A stretch of DNA of 64,000 bases from Benincasa hispida (GCF_009727055.1 NC_052349.1:46147253-46211252); one strand, 5' to 3'. Counted from the stretch's first letter, positions 36,294-47,146 are shown. Program-made: numbers and translations. Notes: generated from the letters alone by a model not told the origin.

Positions 36294-38116
36294 TTTTGGG
36301 TTTTATGCCCTAAAACTCATAGATAATAAATGTTATCAATTGACCGTCATCAATAAAGAGTTATTGATGTTAATTCAATAAATATTGATTGTGTTGTATT
36401 TTATTTTGTCTCAATAACCCTAAACCCAATAAAATAACATCCAAGGTTTCTTTATGAGTTTTGAACTATAAGTGGAGACATATAGGGATCAATGTTCAAG
36501 ATACAACCTCAAGGGTCTATAATATAGGGATAAGGCTGGGTACCTTATACTGGTGACACTATGGATACGACCCACTTTTTATTTGATACAAACACAATGA
36601 TCCAATGTGTTTTGTAGGTGATAAACGAATGGAGGTATCCTATGCAATGAGTTTGCATAAGACCAGACCGCAAAATATTAACCATTAGATGTAATGTCGT
36701 TAACTAGTTAGGTTTATATTTCAATAGGATGACCTAAGCAACTTAGTCTTAATTCTGAGTGTATTATGAACTCTTGTTCACAAGGGATTGTCCTTTGATT
36801 TGTATGAGTGAGAATGGCCAGTTCACCGACTCAACATACCTACCATTTTGGGGACAAGACCGAGTGAGGAACTAGGAACATAATAATACAAGATGGCATT
36901 CACTCCTTCCTGACTTCAGTGCAAGTAGATGAGTGTTCCCTTAAGTGGTGTTTCCGAGACTTGAACAAAGGCTCCTATCATCTCATTGGCCAGAGAGGGA
37001 TTTCTGTTTATTGGTTGGATTATAATTAGGTTGTTCATTAGAAAATCATTAGTACGTAAGGAGTCAGAGGTAACCCAAGGGTAAAATGGTAGTTTGACTC
37101 AATTGGCGTTACGAACACTCGTGAAGGACTAACTTGCTGTTATTGGTCCACATCGATGGACACAGAAATATATCTGTAGTGAGAAAAATGCAGTTGTGGG
37201 TCTTTAGTAGAGTATACCCATAGTTAACGAATATCAATTAATTTAATTAATGAGTTTAGCCAATTAATCTCATATTGTTGGAGCTTCTGATCTGTAGGTC
37301 CACCAGGTCCCCTTGTTAGCTCACTAAAGGATATTAAAGAGGAATGATTTGAATTGTTCAAATCAATTTGAGAAAAGTGTACATTAATATGTAACTAATT
37401 ATAGGTGCGATCTATAATCTAAATTAAGTTGGAAAGAGACATTTGAATGAGATTCAAATATTTAATTCAAGTAAATTGGATTCACAAAAAATTAATTAAT
37501 ATAAAGGTGTTGGACATAAACATACGATGTTTATATTAATTAAATATATATATTAAATTGGATTTAATGTATAAATGGTTGTTTAATTTATGTGCTAATT
37601 AATTAAATAAATATTATTTAATTAATTGAGCACAAAGATAATTTGAGAAGGACTTGCAGAAGAGGCTAACTCTTCTCCATTTAAAGTCTTCCTTATGGCC
37701 CTTTTAAGGTAAGATTTCATTTTGCAGTTTTTACCCTAGCCACCAAAGAAATCCTCTCTACTCTCTCTAAAGATTTCTCTCATTTTCACCCTCTTCCAAT
37801 AGTTGGATACCACCTATCCTTCTATTGGAATCCTAGAGAATAATAAGCTTATTCCCATGGTTGTGTTTAATGTTGTTCAAGGAGACGTTCGTGTTCGAGA
37901 TCGTGTTCATCAAAAAAGCGAGAAGATTGTTCTAGGAACTCGGGAATCTTCAAAGGTAAGAATGGTTATTCCTTCTTATTTCCTTTCTTCTCAATCATGC
38001 TTTTAACATGTTTATCTTTCTATGTTTTATTTAGAACACTGTTTTTTGTTTATTCAAAAATCAATTTTCAAGATGCAAGACATTCACACGCTTTCGCTCG
38101 AGATTTGATCCCTTCA
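36294..38116 (+). mobile_element. Copia 3' LTR (about 1823 bp)
   Basis: It follows the polypurine tract and, allowing for T substitutions in the expected TGTTGGG, starts at 36294. It ends ...GATTTGATCCCTTCA. Its end matches the LTR piece at 1-387. The flank at 38117 is a minus-oriented LTR, so this element probably inserted into an older LTR, whose left half was lost at the 34257 junction. Confidence 0.8.
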
Positions 38117-38783
38117 AAACCAAGTCCCTTTCGAGTTAGTGAGAGGGCATGTACTCTTCGTTCAAGACCTAGAATCAGAACTTAAAGGAACTACTCCTCT
38201 ACTTACCCTAAAGGCAAGAAGAAGTTAATTCCATCTTGTGTAGCTATGTTCCCAACTCCCTACTTGAACATGTCCCCAAAATGATGAGCTTATAGAGTTG
38301 TTGACACGGGCCACTCTTACCCATACAAATCAAAAGACAACCATCACAGACAAGAGTCCATAACTCACTCAGGATCGAGATCGAGTTACATGGTTATCCT
38401 ATGAAATATTAATCTCTTCAGTCAATAGTGTTACAAAGAGAGTTTAAGTATTTCTCAATCTAATCTTAAACAATCTCATTGTATAAGATATCCTCACTCC
38501 CATGTTTCCACATGAACGATTTGGATCACTCCATTTGTAACACTTATAAAGTGGGTAGCCCATAGTATTACCATGATAAGGCATCTGACAAATCCATATA
38601 CTATCCTTTAGGTTATTACTTGAAACATGATCCAATTGTATGTCTACTACAAACTGTTCAAGTTTTATGAAATAACCTTGGATTTTTCTCGTAATGAATA
38701 ACTAATTATTGCATATTTAAAATGATCAATTAGTATATCAAATAACTAATTAACTACAAGGCTTTAGGGCATAAATCCTAACA
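38117..38783 (-). mobile_element. Copia LTR fragment, minus orientation
   Basis: Read on the minus strand it opens TGTTAGGATTTATGCCC (ending at 38783) and continues as the first ~670 bp of the Copia LTR. It matches 13710-14377 block by block ('gagagggca', 'gaacttaaaggaactactc', 'catgaacgatttggatcac'). The remainder was removed on the left at the adjoining LTR. Confidence 0.75.
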
Positions 38784-38914
38784 CAATATTCATCGGGTAA
38801 ACATGGTAAAGTATGAGAAAAATGAAGATCACGATAGACATGACCTTAACATTAGGGCTACGATAGACTTGATCATCCCTAAAAAGTTATTAGTGTGTTG
38901 TAAACATAAGGTTA
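38784..38914. other. Short unassigned stretch
   Basis: Nothing recognised. It contains a loose internal repeat ('acgatagaca' and 'acgatagact', about 45 bp apart). Confidence 0.3.
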
Positions 38915-40288
38915 TATCTGATCGGCATCGATAGGGCACTGTTCGACCTCATGGGCCAAATCAAATAATAATTTCATGCCTTACTCTCTAATAAGTAGTA
39001 AAGTGAAGTACGGAATTGAACTATAGAGAGCCGCAAAGATTTATTAATTGAAAAACTTATAGTTTAGTAACCAAAGGGGGAAAGGGTTTGTTGTTTGGAA
39101 TTGTTGCAATGGAAAATAAATTTGCATGAAAATAAAATGAGAAGAGAGAGAAGGTTTTGTGAAATTCATCAATGAAAAGATCTAGCTCGAGTTTGATGTT
39201 ATGTTTCCTTAATTAGATTAATTGCTCATAGAACTCTAGATCAAACATGTTTTGCTTAAGCCTGGCCAAATTAATTAGAATCCTAATTAACCGTCCTAAT
39301 TACTTGACTAATCAAAATGCATAGAAAATGAAATCCACTCTAAACAAATTAACCAATCACATTATGCTTTAGAAAAATTTCTAGGATGAACGAATTCATT
39401 TCCACCATTTAATTAACCCGTTCAATATGACTTCTACCGTAAGATTGATTAAAGCAATACTTAGAGGGGTCGACTTCATAATTAAGTAAGTTAATCTAAT
39501 CATTTACTCCCTGTGATTTATTACTTTAACCAAGGATAAATCTGAGCATGGAATAACATCAACAAGCCTTAGTTGTCAAACAATGCATGAAAATATCATT
39601 CATAATTGAAAGTTTAGAGTAGAAATCCATAAGTAGAGAATTTGAACAATGTGAAATGAAGAACAAGCCTCACAAATATCCTAAAAAGGGGGAAAACTAT
39701 CAAACCCAAGCTAGAAGAATTACCTTTAGCCTCTAATTATCTTCAAAATGCAAGAAATTAAGCTATGAGATGATAAAAATGGAAAAAAAAAAGTGTTTAC
39801 AGTGGAAAGGAGAAGAAAATGGGGCTACAAGAAGAAAAATGGCGTGTCCCCCATTAAATTGGTAAAAAATTCGTTTTATACTAGCATAGGCACTACGACA
39901 CTATTGTTGAAGCGCAGGGGGTGGGGTTGAATGGGTGCAGCGGTGCTATGCAATGCGCGCACGGATAAAATTTGGAGCGCCACAGCGCCACAGGACAGCA
40001 TTGCGGTGTCATCCCAACTTCACAAAATCAAAACTCTTTGGAAAATGAGTTAGTGCCCCTACACTGCTGCCCGACACTCCTAGGGGCATTTTCATAATTC
40101 TTCAGCCTTCTTTCTCCCTTGATGCAATTGAGCTCCAATTTGGTTCGTTTTAGCATTGATTCGCTCCAAACGACATCTCGTTCTACCTCTTAGACTCTCG
40201 AGATCTCTAAAATCATCAATTAAGCACATTAAATAGAGCAACGACTTTAAATTAAATAGAGAAAGATAGCACGTTTTCGATGCTATCA
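38915..40288 (-). mobile_element. Athila-like LTR, minus orientation, next to the ATP12 promoter
   Basis: The right end at 40288 is the inverse of TGATAGCATCGAAAACG, much like the TGATAGCTC start of the Athila LTR at 20586. Inside are the same kinds of words (paired 'gcagcggtgc' and 'cacagcgccaca' blocks around 39930-40000, and long AATTAATT-rich leader DNA). The left end is a guess: a TG preceded by ATATC, against ATATA on the right. No primer-binding site or gag adjoins it. Confidence 0.45.
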
Positions 40289-40344
40289 ATATAAAAAAAA
40301 ACTCAAAATTTTTTTGGGGGGTTTGGGATTGGACAATTATTTCA

Positions 40345-40351
40345 TATAAAA
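40345..40351 (+). promoter_or_regulatory. Probable TATA box of the ATP12 homologue
   Basis: TATAAAA lies 155 bp before the start codon. Transcription would start near 40378, giving an untranslated leader of about 125 nt. It is only 57 bp beyond the end of the adjacent LTR. Confidence 0.5.
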
Positions 40352-40452
40352 TTTTGCCGACCATTTGCAAATCAACCGTCCATGTCCGAGTCGAGTCTGA
40401 AAAGATGTAAACCGATCCGTCGATTTGCAGTCCTCTTCTTCCTCAATTTCTA

Positions 40453-40461
40453 AAACCCTAG
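40453..40461 (+). promoter_or_regulatory. Telo-box (AAACCCTAG) in the 5' leader
   Basis: AAACCCTA motifs are common near transcription starts of plant genes for translation and organelle biogenesis. Here the motif lies 45-53 bp before the start codon of a mitochondrial assembly factor, a typical setting. Assignment is by motif only. Confidence 0.5.
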
Positions 40462-40505
40462 CACAGATCATTCAGAAATACAAACACTAGGGGAAAATCA
40501 AGAAA

Positions 40506-43500
40506 ATGGCGAGCTCAATTCTATCAAAAATGGCAAAATCAGTCAGAATCACCAATCGCACGCTAATTCCATCTCATTTATTCCGCTGCCGTATGCTTTG
40601 TACCAGTGTCGCCACCGCTTCCGAACAAGCTCAATTTGACGCCGCCTCCTTCACATTCTCCGAGGACAACGCTACAGAAGATCCTATATTCGTCAAGGCT
40701 CCAGTTTCGAACTGCAGAGCCGATTCTTCATCCCCTTCCAGCTCCTCGGTGACGATGCCGACCTCGTTCATGACCGGTTCCGTTGTAGGCAAGCGCTTTT
40801 ACCAGCAAGTGACTACGAGGGAAGCGGATGATCGGAATGGATGGATGGTGATGCTTGATTACCGGACTCTGAAGACTCCTTCGAAGAGGCCGCTAAAGCT
40901 ACCGACTCTTGGCCTCGCCAAGGCAGTTGCGGCTGAGTGGGAATATCAGGTGATTTCTCATATCTTTTGATCGCAAAGTTGAGTCCTCATCCTTTTTGGA
41001 ATGTGATTGAAATTTTGTTTATGTGGATTGAAATGAAGCTTTGATCAATGTAGGAAACAGATGGTATTAGACCTTTCACAATGCCTCTAATGAAATTGGC
41101 CTGTACCGCATTAGAAAGAGTGCCTCTTACCCGGCCCAAGATTATCGAACATTTGATGAAGAAATTCAATCAGGATCTGGTTTTCTGTCGTGCTCCGGAG
41201 GATAATGTTCTAACGAGTGGTGTTTATGGTATGTCGAATAATCCTATGAGCTCATAGCTAATTTCTTGATAAGAAAACAGATTAGTACGTTTGGTTGTTC
41301 AAACTTAACTAGATACATTGAGCATGAGCTTTACTTTTAGTTCCCATTCCCTATCTTTATTTTCTCTTGTGTCCAAAGGCTGAAGAACAACAGACTATGA
41401 GTTACTGATTGGGTGATATTTCGTTAATTTAAATTTACAACTCCTGCGTAGAACATATATAACTTAGAAGACTCCAAAAGTTGAGAGATCGGTTGAGTAG
41501 AACTTCCCAACATTCTTTTGTTGTAGCTGCAATAATTTTTACATCCTGATATGAGTGATCAACCACCTTTTCTTTGGTAGATTTTTCTAACATTTTTGGT
41601 TATAGCTGCAATAAAACCAACATCACCTTTTTGTTGGAGCTGCAAAAATATCTACATCTTGATATGAGTAATCAAGGGCTTCTTTTAGTTGAAATTTTCA
41701 ACATTTTTGGTTGTAGCTGCAATAACATCTAGATCCTGACATAAGTGATCAGTCACTTTCAACCATTTTCGTTTATTATTATTAATCTTATTGGTAAGAG
41801 GTCATGCGAGTCCCCATGGTATATTTATTTTTATTCTAAAAAATGAATTCAAATAAAGGGTAATATAGGGTGTTTGATTTTCTCGACACTATTTATTGAG
41901 CTTCATTCCAACCAGACTATCAGTCACAGTGTGCGATTCACATTTCAATAACGTCCCATTCTGGTTCTGGCAGAAATTTGAATGCCCATGCATGTACCAA
42001 CATCACGAACATATTGCATGCAAACATGAAATAGTAAGATTATATATTCTGTATCTACTTGACTCCATCTGTTAGAAGTGATGATTCTCACTTGACAATT
42101 GCATGAACTCTTTTTTTTGCAATCCAAAAACTTAAGAGGTGTTGGAGATGCTGAGTTGGTTATTATAGTCAATTGTAATTATAGTTTGTGGTTGAAGTGC
42201 AAGGAAATTTTAATCTTGATTATAATAGTTTGCGTTTGGAGTGCAGACAATTTTAATTTGGATTATTCAGTGTTTTAAAAAGCCCTATTGAGTGCATGCT
42301 CAGGCGTGCCTAGGCCGAAGGCACATGTCTGGCGCCTTGCCTTGGAAAAATGAGGCTCACAAAATAAGGCACACCTCAGGCGCGCGCCTTTTGTGAAGCC
42401 CCAAATATCAAAACCCTATGCCCGGGGGCTTTTCAATTATTTTTAAAAGATAGTAATAATTAAGGAAATTTTCCTTCTTTATTAATTAAAAGAATCAAGT
42501 TTACCAAACCTAAATGCAAAATTTCTTGTGTTTGGGGTCCCTTTTTTCCATATTTCCACTTCAATTATACTCTCTTTTTAATGTAATATTGTTATATACA
42601 GTGTGTCTCACAAAATAAAGTCTGCACCTTTTTGTGCACCTTGCGCCTAGGCTCCAGAGGGCCATTGAGCTTAGTGTACCTTGGGCATTCAAAGATACTG
42701 GGATTATGATAGTTGTGTTTGAGGTGCAAGATTATTTGTCTGGATAGAAAATAATAAACACTAGAACAAAGGGGAAAATAGAGGATAAGTAGGAAATAGT
42801 AAACACTATAACAAATAACAAAGAGGGATTTGAAATAGTAATACTTAGTTAATTGTAGGTTAAAATAGTTGGAAATACCAACTATTATAATTGGAGCCTA
42901 GCCCACTCCACCCACTTGGAGTCGGAGGCCCAAACACCCTCTTAAAGAATTAGAATTGAAAATTAACCAATTTGTTTGAAAGAGTAATTATCTAGGAATG
43001 AATTTTAAAAAAGGTTGAATGCAAATTGTCAACAGTAAAGACTTCCATACATAATTGGTGTTACATTTTCCTTGCAGAACGGCAAGTGGAGAAAATCGAT
43101 CCTTTGCTTGACTGGGTGGGCTCAGAGTTTGGCTTTAAGCCTGTTGTATATTCCAGTTTTTTTGGTGGGAAGCAGGAGGATGGTCTTATAAAGGCTGTTG
43201 AAGATCTTCTAAGGAAAACAGATGACTGTGAATTGGCATCAATCGATGCCATCGCATCAGCTGCACACTCTTTAATAATTGCTATTGGAATTTTTCGTGG
43301 AAAGTTGCAGATCGAAGAAGCAATTGAGTTGATTAGACTTGAAGAAGATCTACAGGTTTTACTTCTTTCTCCCTCATTCTTTATCATCATACATATATTT
43401 ATTCTGCGTTGCATGAGTATAGGATGATGCCATATTAAGAAGAAAATGCCACTGACATGTTCTAAACCAAAAAAAAAACCCTGCTCAAACGTTTGCAGGT

Positions 43501-43606
43501 GGATAAATGGGGTATGGTTGAAGGTGGTCACGATGTTGATATTGCTGATCTACGAGTTCAGATCTCATCTGCCACGGTATTTCTTGCTCTTTCAAGGAGG
43601 TTTTGA
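40506..43606 (+). CDS. ATP12: ATP12-type mitochondrial F1-ATPase assembly chaperone
   Basis: Four exons join in frame: 40506-40949, 41054-41228, 43078-43355 and 43499-43606, with GT-AG introns of 104, 1849 and 142-143 bp. The product is 334 aa, close to plant ATP12 proteins (about 325). Residues 1-30 are rich in Ser, Arg and Thr and lack acidic residues, as in a mitochondrial targeting peptide. A Ser-rich spacer follows (70-85), then the ATP12 domain (about 95-334) with GKRFYQQV, DGIRPFTMPLMKLACTALER, FGFKPVVYSS, IGIFRGKLQIEEAIELIRLE and KWGMVEGGHD. In yeast, Atp12p binds the F1 alpha subunit and keeps it from aggregating until it pairs with beta; the same matrix role is inferred here. The ATG is the first in the transcript-like region, after aagaaA. 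Intron 2 carries a hAT element and tandem repeats. All exons look intact. Confidence 0.95.
41510..41760 (+). repeat. Imperfect tandem repeat in ATP12 intron 2
   Basis: Three to four degenerate copies contain 'gttgtagctgcaata', 'catcctgatatgagtgatca' and 'tttctaacatttttggtt'. Their starts are roughly 60-110 bp apart (about 41519, 41600, 41632 and 41710). One unit is partly deleted. Confidence 0.65.
42268..42700. mobile_element. Non-autonomous hAT-type element in ATP12 intron 2 (433 bp)
   Basis: The ends are CAGTGTTTTAAAAAGCCC and the inverse of CAGTATCTTTGAATGCCC, imperfect terminal inverted repeats. The 8-bp flanks GGATTATT (42260-42267) and GGATTATG (42701-42708) match at seven positions. 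Subterminal regions are full of GGCGC and GCCTAGG words (for example 42299-42400 and 42620-42660) able to fold together; the centre is AT-rich. No transposase is encoded. It lies about 380 bp upstream of the exon 3 acceptor and does not touch splice sites. Confidence 0.8.
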
Positions 43607-45391
43607 AACCATTTATCTGATTACTTTCTTATTGTACCCTGAGAGCTAGGATGGTCTTTTTTTTGTTTCTTGTTTTTTGTATCTTGTAGATCTGAAGGGC
43701 CTTTCTAAATTATATTCTAAGACTGTTTATAGGCATAATACAGCTGTGAGCTGTTGAGAAAATAATGGATAGATTATTTTTGTAAACATTTCCCTCTGGC
43801 CAAGAAAGAACCAAGTATTTAGATGCCACCGACTTTAATCTTGGCTTTGTGAGAGTAATCAAAACCACATACAAAAGAATGCATAGAAGGTTTTTAGAAG
43901 AGGTTATATTCAATCCAAGTGAAGTAATAGCTGAGCCATGTTTTGTAGTGTAGAGTCTGTAGACATTGTCAAGGCTCTCGGCAGCATTGCACACAGAGAG
44001 GTGGCTGTTTCCAGATATCACAGTTACAACAGGCAGTGTCACAGTCATTGTTGCACCCTACATTAAACATTTTCCAATATGAGAGTTCTTTTTGTTAAGA
44101 TTTCATAAATGTTAAACAAGGATGCTTTTTGTAAGTGTTAGGTGAATTTGGTAAGTCAAGATTCTCACCTATGCTCCTCTTTTAATTTACCACCAATTGT
44201 TTCAATGTTTGATGATAATTCATTTTTTGTAGTACAATAGGCCTGATCATGGTTATTATCAAGAGTTTGTTGACATCAAATGTCTAATCTCAAATTTATA
44301 AAAAATGTTTGATGTCATTGATGTTGTGTGAAGGAAACCACAAAGTCAAATTCATGTTAATTTATTAATGTGTTATAAGTTATCACAATCAAGAGGATTT
44401 ATATTAATGGTTAAATTATGAATTTGGTTAGGATGTGATTTCAATTTCGTCAACCAATAGTTTAATTTCAACTTGGTTCATAAGTTTCTAAAACAAAAGA
44501 GTTAGCTTCTATAGTTTAGTCATATGCCTCAACTTGATTTGGTGTTCTATGTGGTTGATTGTGTTAGTTTACCAAATTCAGGATTGAATCTTTTGTAATT
44601 CCTTTCATCTATTTTGTAAATTCGATATATCGATGAAGTTAAATTGGTTTATCATGATTGAGAAAAAAATAGGAAAATATTAGTGGTTTTTGGTTGGATA
44701 AATGTAAAGATGATTTGTGAGATGAATTTAGAACTTCTAAAATCTTAAAAGTCAAAATTGAAACGAAGCCTAAACGTAGTGATTATGTAAAATGTTTAAA
44801 ACTTTATGGATCAAATTGGATTAAGCTCAAATTGTTGGACCAAATCCATAATTCAACTTATATTAGTATTTTGTTAACCTATCTAATATATTTTGACATT
44901 TTATTTGTTATTATTATTGATGTTTCCACAATTTTTTTACTAAAAAAATGTTTAAATCTCCCTTCTAAGATTTTTCTATTTTTGTTATGAACTTCTTTCC
45001 ATATAAGGGATGGTAATTCAATGTACACCATTTTTAAAGAATTGTAAATAGAGCATCGACGAATAGATTTTGAAAGCAAAATCTAAATTTTATTAAATCT
45101 ACAAATCTTCTTGCATTATATTATATTTGTAAATACTTTGGTCTTGACTATTATATTTGCAAATACTCCTAAAATAATTTCTAATTTAAAAGAAGACAAT
45201 TCATAATTATTATTTTAAAAAAAAAACACTCTAGGATTCAAAATTTTAAAACATCTAATATCAGTTGTCCTTGAACTTTAGAAAGAATAATCATTTTGAT
45301 GCTTACTTTGATTTTGCTTTAACAAGATAACCAAGTGCAGACATGGACATTGGTGTCACATATCTTAACGCTAGCGAGTTTTGCATAACTA
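43607..45391. other. ATP12 3' flank and AT-rich intergenic DNA
   Basis: The first few hundred bases should hold the ATP12 3' untranslated region. The unassigned minus-strand ORF at 43710-44048 is listed separately. From 44050 onward the DNA is AT-rich with stops in all frames, and I see no gene. Confidence 0.5.
43710..44048 (-). CDS. Unassigned 112-aa ORF or gene fragment
   Basis: The ORF starts with ATG at 44048 and is the longest ATG ORF between the two genes. I do not recognise the product. It has mixed composition, with a hydrophobic stretch around residues 53-65 (LLCILLYVVLITL) that could be one membrane segment, and no signal peptide. An acceptor-like TTTAATGTAG|G precedes the ATG on the minus strand by about 10 bases, so it might be an exon remnant. 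It lies about 100 bp past the ATP12 stop in antisense and could simply overlap that gene's 3' untranslated region. Chance is a serious alternative. Confidence 0.2.
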   Translation of the reverse strand: MTVTLPVVTVISGNSHLSVCNAAESLDNVYRLYTTKHGSAITSLGLNITSSKNLLCILLYVVLITLTKPRLKSVASKYLVLSWPEGNVYKNNLSIIFSTAHSCIMPINSLRI

Positions 45392-45399
45392 GATATTAT

Positions 45400-46020
45400 T
45401 TAAGATGTTCATCCATTTCACGAGGTCGGGGATCCGCCTCTAATGGGGTGGGAAGTATCCATTTAGACAGGGAGTGGGAGAGAGTGGAAAAAAAATTGTG
45501 AGCTAAATGGAGACCCGATGAGAAATACATTTCTTATCTTCATAATTATTTTTTAAAAAGATATATATATATACACTCATACATACAAAGATATGTATAT
45601 TTTGAATCAATTTAATTCTTATGAATATATAATGATATCCTATAAATAATTTGATATATTTGAATCATTTTGAAACTCCTGTGTATAGATACTTAAATAA
45701 TTTATTATAAAGCTTTATTTTATTTCATTTAAGAGGTTTAAGAATTTTTCATGAGGAATTAACCATTTAGAAGATTCATAAGAAAGTAACCATTTAAATT
45801 AAGATTCATAATGGAAACTAACTACTTAATTGAAAAAAATTATTAGAAAATGAATTTATTGAATTTTTCTATAAAAAATAAATGGTAAATAATTCTACAC
45901 ACCTACCAATTTTTTACGGGAAATTTTCGCTCCAATTAGTGCAAAATTAAATGCAAAATTTCGTGAAGATGGGGAGTCGTGGGAGTCATCCTCGTCTTCA
46001 CCCCGCTTTGTGGCCATCTA
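45400..46020. mobile_element. Non-autonomous hAT-type element (621 bp), second family member
   Basis: The flanking 8-mers GATATTAT (45392-45399) and GATATTAG (46021-46028) match at seven positions. The ends (TTAAGATGTTCATCC and the inverse of TAGATGGCCACAAAGCGGGG) are decayed inverted repeats related to those at 1362 and 1993. Both ends are GC-rich ('gaggtcggggatc', 'gatggggagtcgtggg') and the centre AT-rich. It has no coding capacity. Confidence 0.75.
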
Positions 46021-46028
46021 GATATTAG

Positions 46029-46833
46029 GTGAAAAAATAACTGATAACAAAAGTAGTGTATAAATCAATTTGATCTAAAAACCTTTGGTTGTTTTAGTTT
46101 GGTCTTAGAACTTCCAAAATGATATTTTTTAATCTCTGAACTTTTACAAAATATATATTCGTGTGTGAACTTTTAAAATAGGCATACTAAAAAGAGGGGA
46201 AAAAACATACTTGAAATCATGTTCCAATATGTCAGCCTATCTAGTCTGAATATGGTACAAGTCTGTCATTCTAAATTGTAGACAATTTAAGAGTTTATAA
46301 ATAAAATGGAAAGAGAGAGATACACTTATTTATTTTTTTACAAGTGGGGTAGAAGAATGAAACACCAATTTTGAAGTTGATAGTACAAATTTTATGTCAA
46401 TTAAATTAAGCTTGGCACAAAAATCTTGAGACCATTTATTTTTTAATTTAGTTTTTATTTGATCATCAAGATTTTAAAAGTATCATATCATATTAAGTTT
46501 ATATTTTAATTTAATTTCTAATTAGTCCTAAATTCAAATTTGGTTTCTAATTCACTCCAAGTATGAAAAAAATAAAACATATAATCCTTAAGAAAAGGAA
46601 AAGAAAAAAAAAACCCTCCAACCCATTAAAAGAAATAAAATATGTTAACTATCACGTTATCATTTAGTTAGTTGACCTAATATCAACTCCACCAAAAACC
46701 ATTTAGAAACTAAAAGATTACCTTTTAAAAGTTCAAGAACTTCAATAAACGTTTTGAAAATTTATATAGAAGTTTATGAACCTATAACGAAACTTAAACC
46801 CTCCCTTTGTATACCACACTAATACGCTTTGAT
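46029..46833. other. AT-rich intergenic stretch, nothing recognised
   Basis: No ORF of note and no repeat boundaries were found. It may include downstream sequence, or a further exon, of the small minus-strand peptide gene that follows. Confidence 0.4.
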
Positions 46834-47049
46834 TTATGAAAATACCGAACAAAATATTAACAAATGCTCGTCGATAGCAAGTATCAACACTCGTGCTTGC
46901 ATACCTGTTACAGTAACAAACTGAGATGATTCGAAGTCGTGTGTATTTACAAGGAACAATAGTCGAGTCCCTGCATGAACTCTGGAACTGACCTCCATCA
47001 ACACAAAGATCACCAAAACTAGAAAGGGAAGCATTGACGATGACTTCAT
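46834..47049 (-). CDS. Possible small secreted peptide (71 aa, or first exon)
   Basis: The first ATG of this minus-strand frame, at 47049, opens MKSSSMLPFLVLVIFVLMEV followed by SSRVHAG: a short basic start, a hydrophobic core of about 14 residues and an AxA-like site (VHA|G at residue 26/27), a textbook secretory signal. The remaining ~45 residues (GTRLLFLVNTHDFESSQFV...) match no peptide family I know. A TATA box lies 91 bp before the ATG, a normal promoter distance. At residues 47-50 the DNA reads AACAG|GTATGC, a good splice donor, so the true product may continue in an exon I cannot place. The gene lies downstream of SDH2 on the same strand. The case rests on signal peptide plus TATA spacing; there is no homology. 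Confidence 0.4.
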   Translation of the reverse strand: MKSSSMLPFLVLVIFVLMEVSSRVHAGTRLLFLVNTHDFESSQFVTVTGMQARVLILAIDEHLLIFCSVFS

Positions 47050-47139
47050 AGTGTAATAACTTAACAAAAATTGCCTATCGAGAGTTTGATAAAGGATTAG
47101 CTGCTCAGTTGGTGATGTTTCTTCAGCAAAAGCCACACA

Positions 47140-47146
47140 TTATATA
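47140..47146 (-). promoter_or_regulatory. TATA box (TATATAA) before the small peptide ORF
   Basis: On the minus strand CTATATAATGTG lies about 91 bp before the ATG at 47049. Transcription would begin near 47110 with a leader of about 60 nt. Confidence 0.45.

Noticed and set aside
43061..43531. Minus-strand 156-aa ORF
   Set aside because: It is a shadow of ATP12 exon 3 and spans its introns. The plus strand carries the conserved ATP12 domain.
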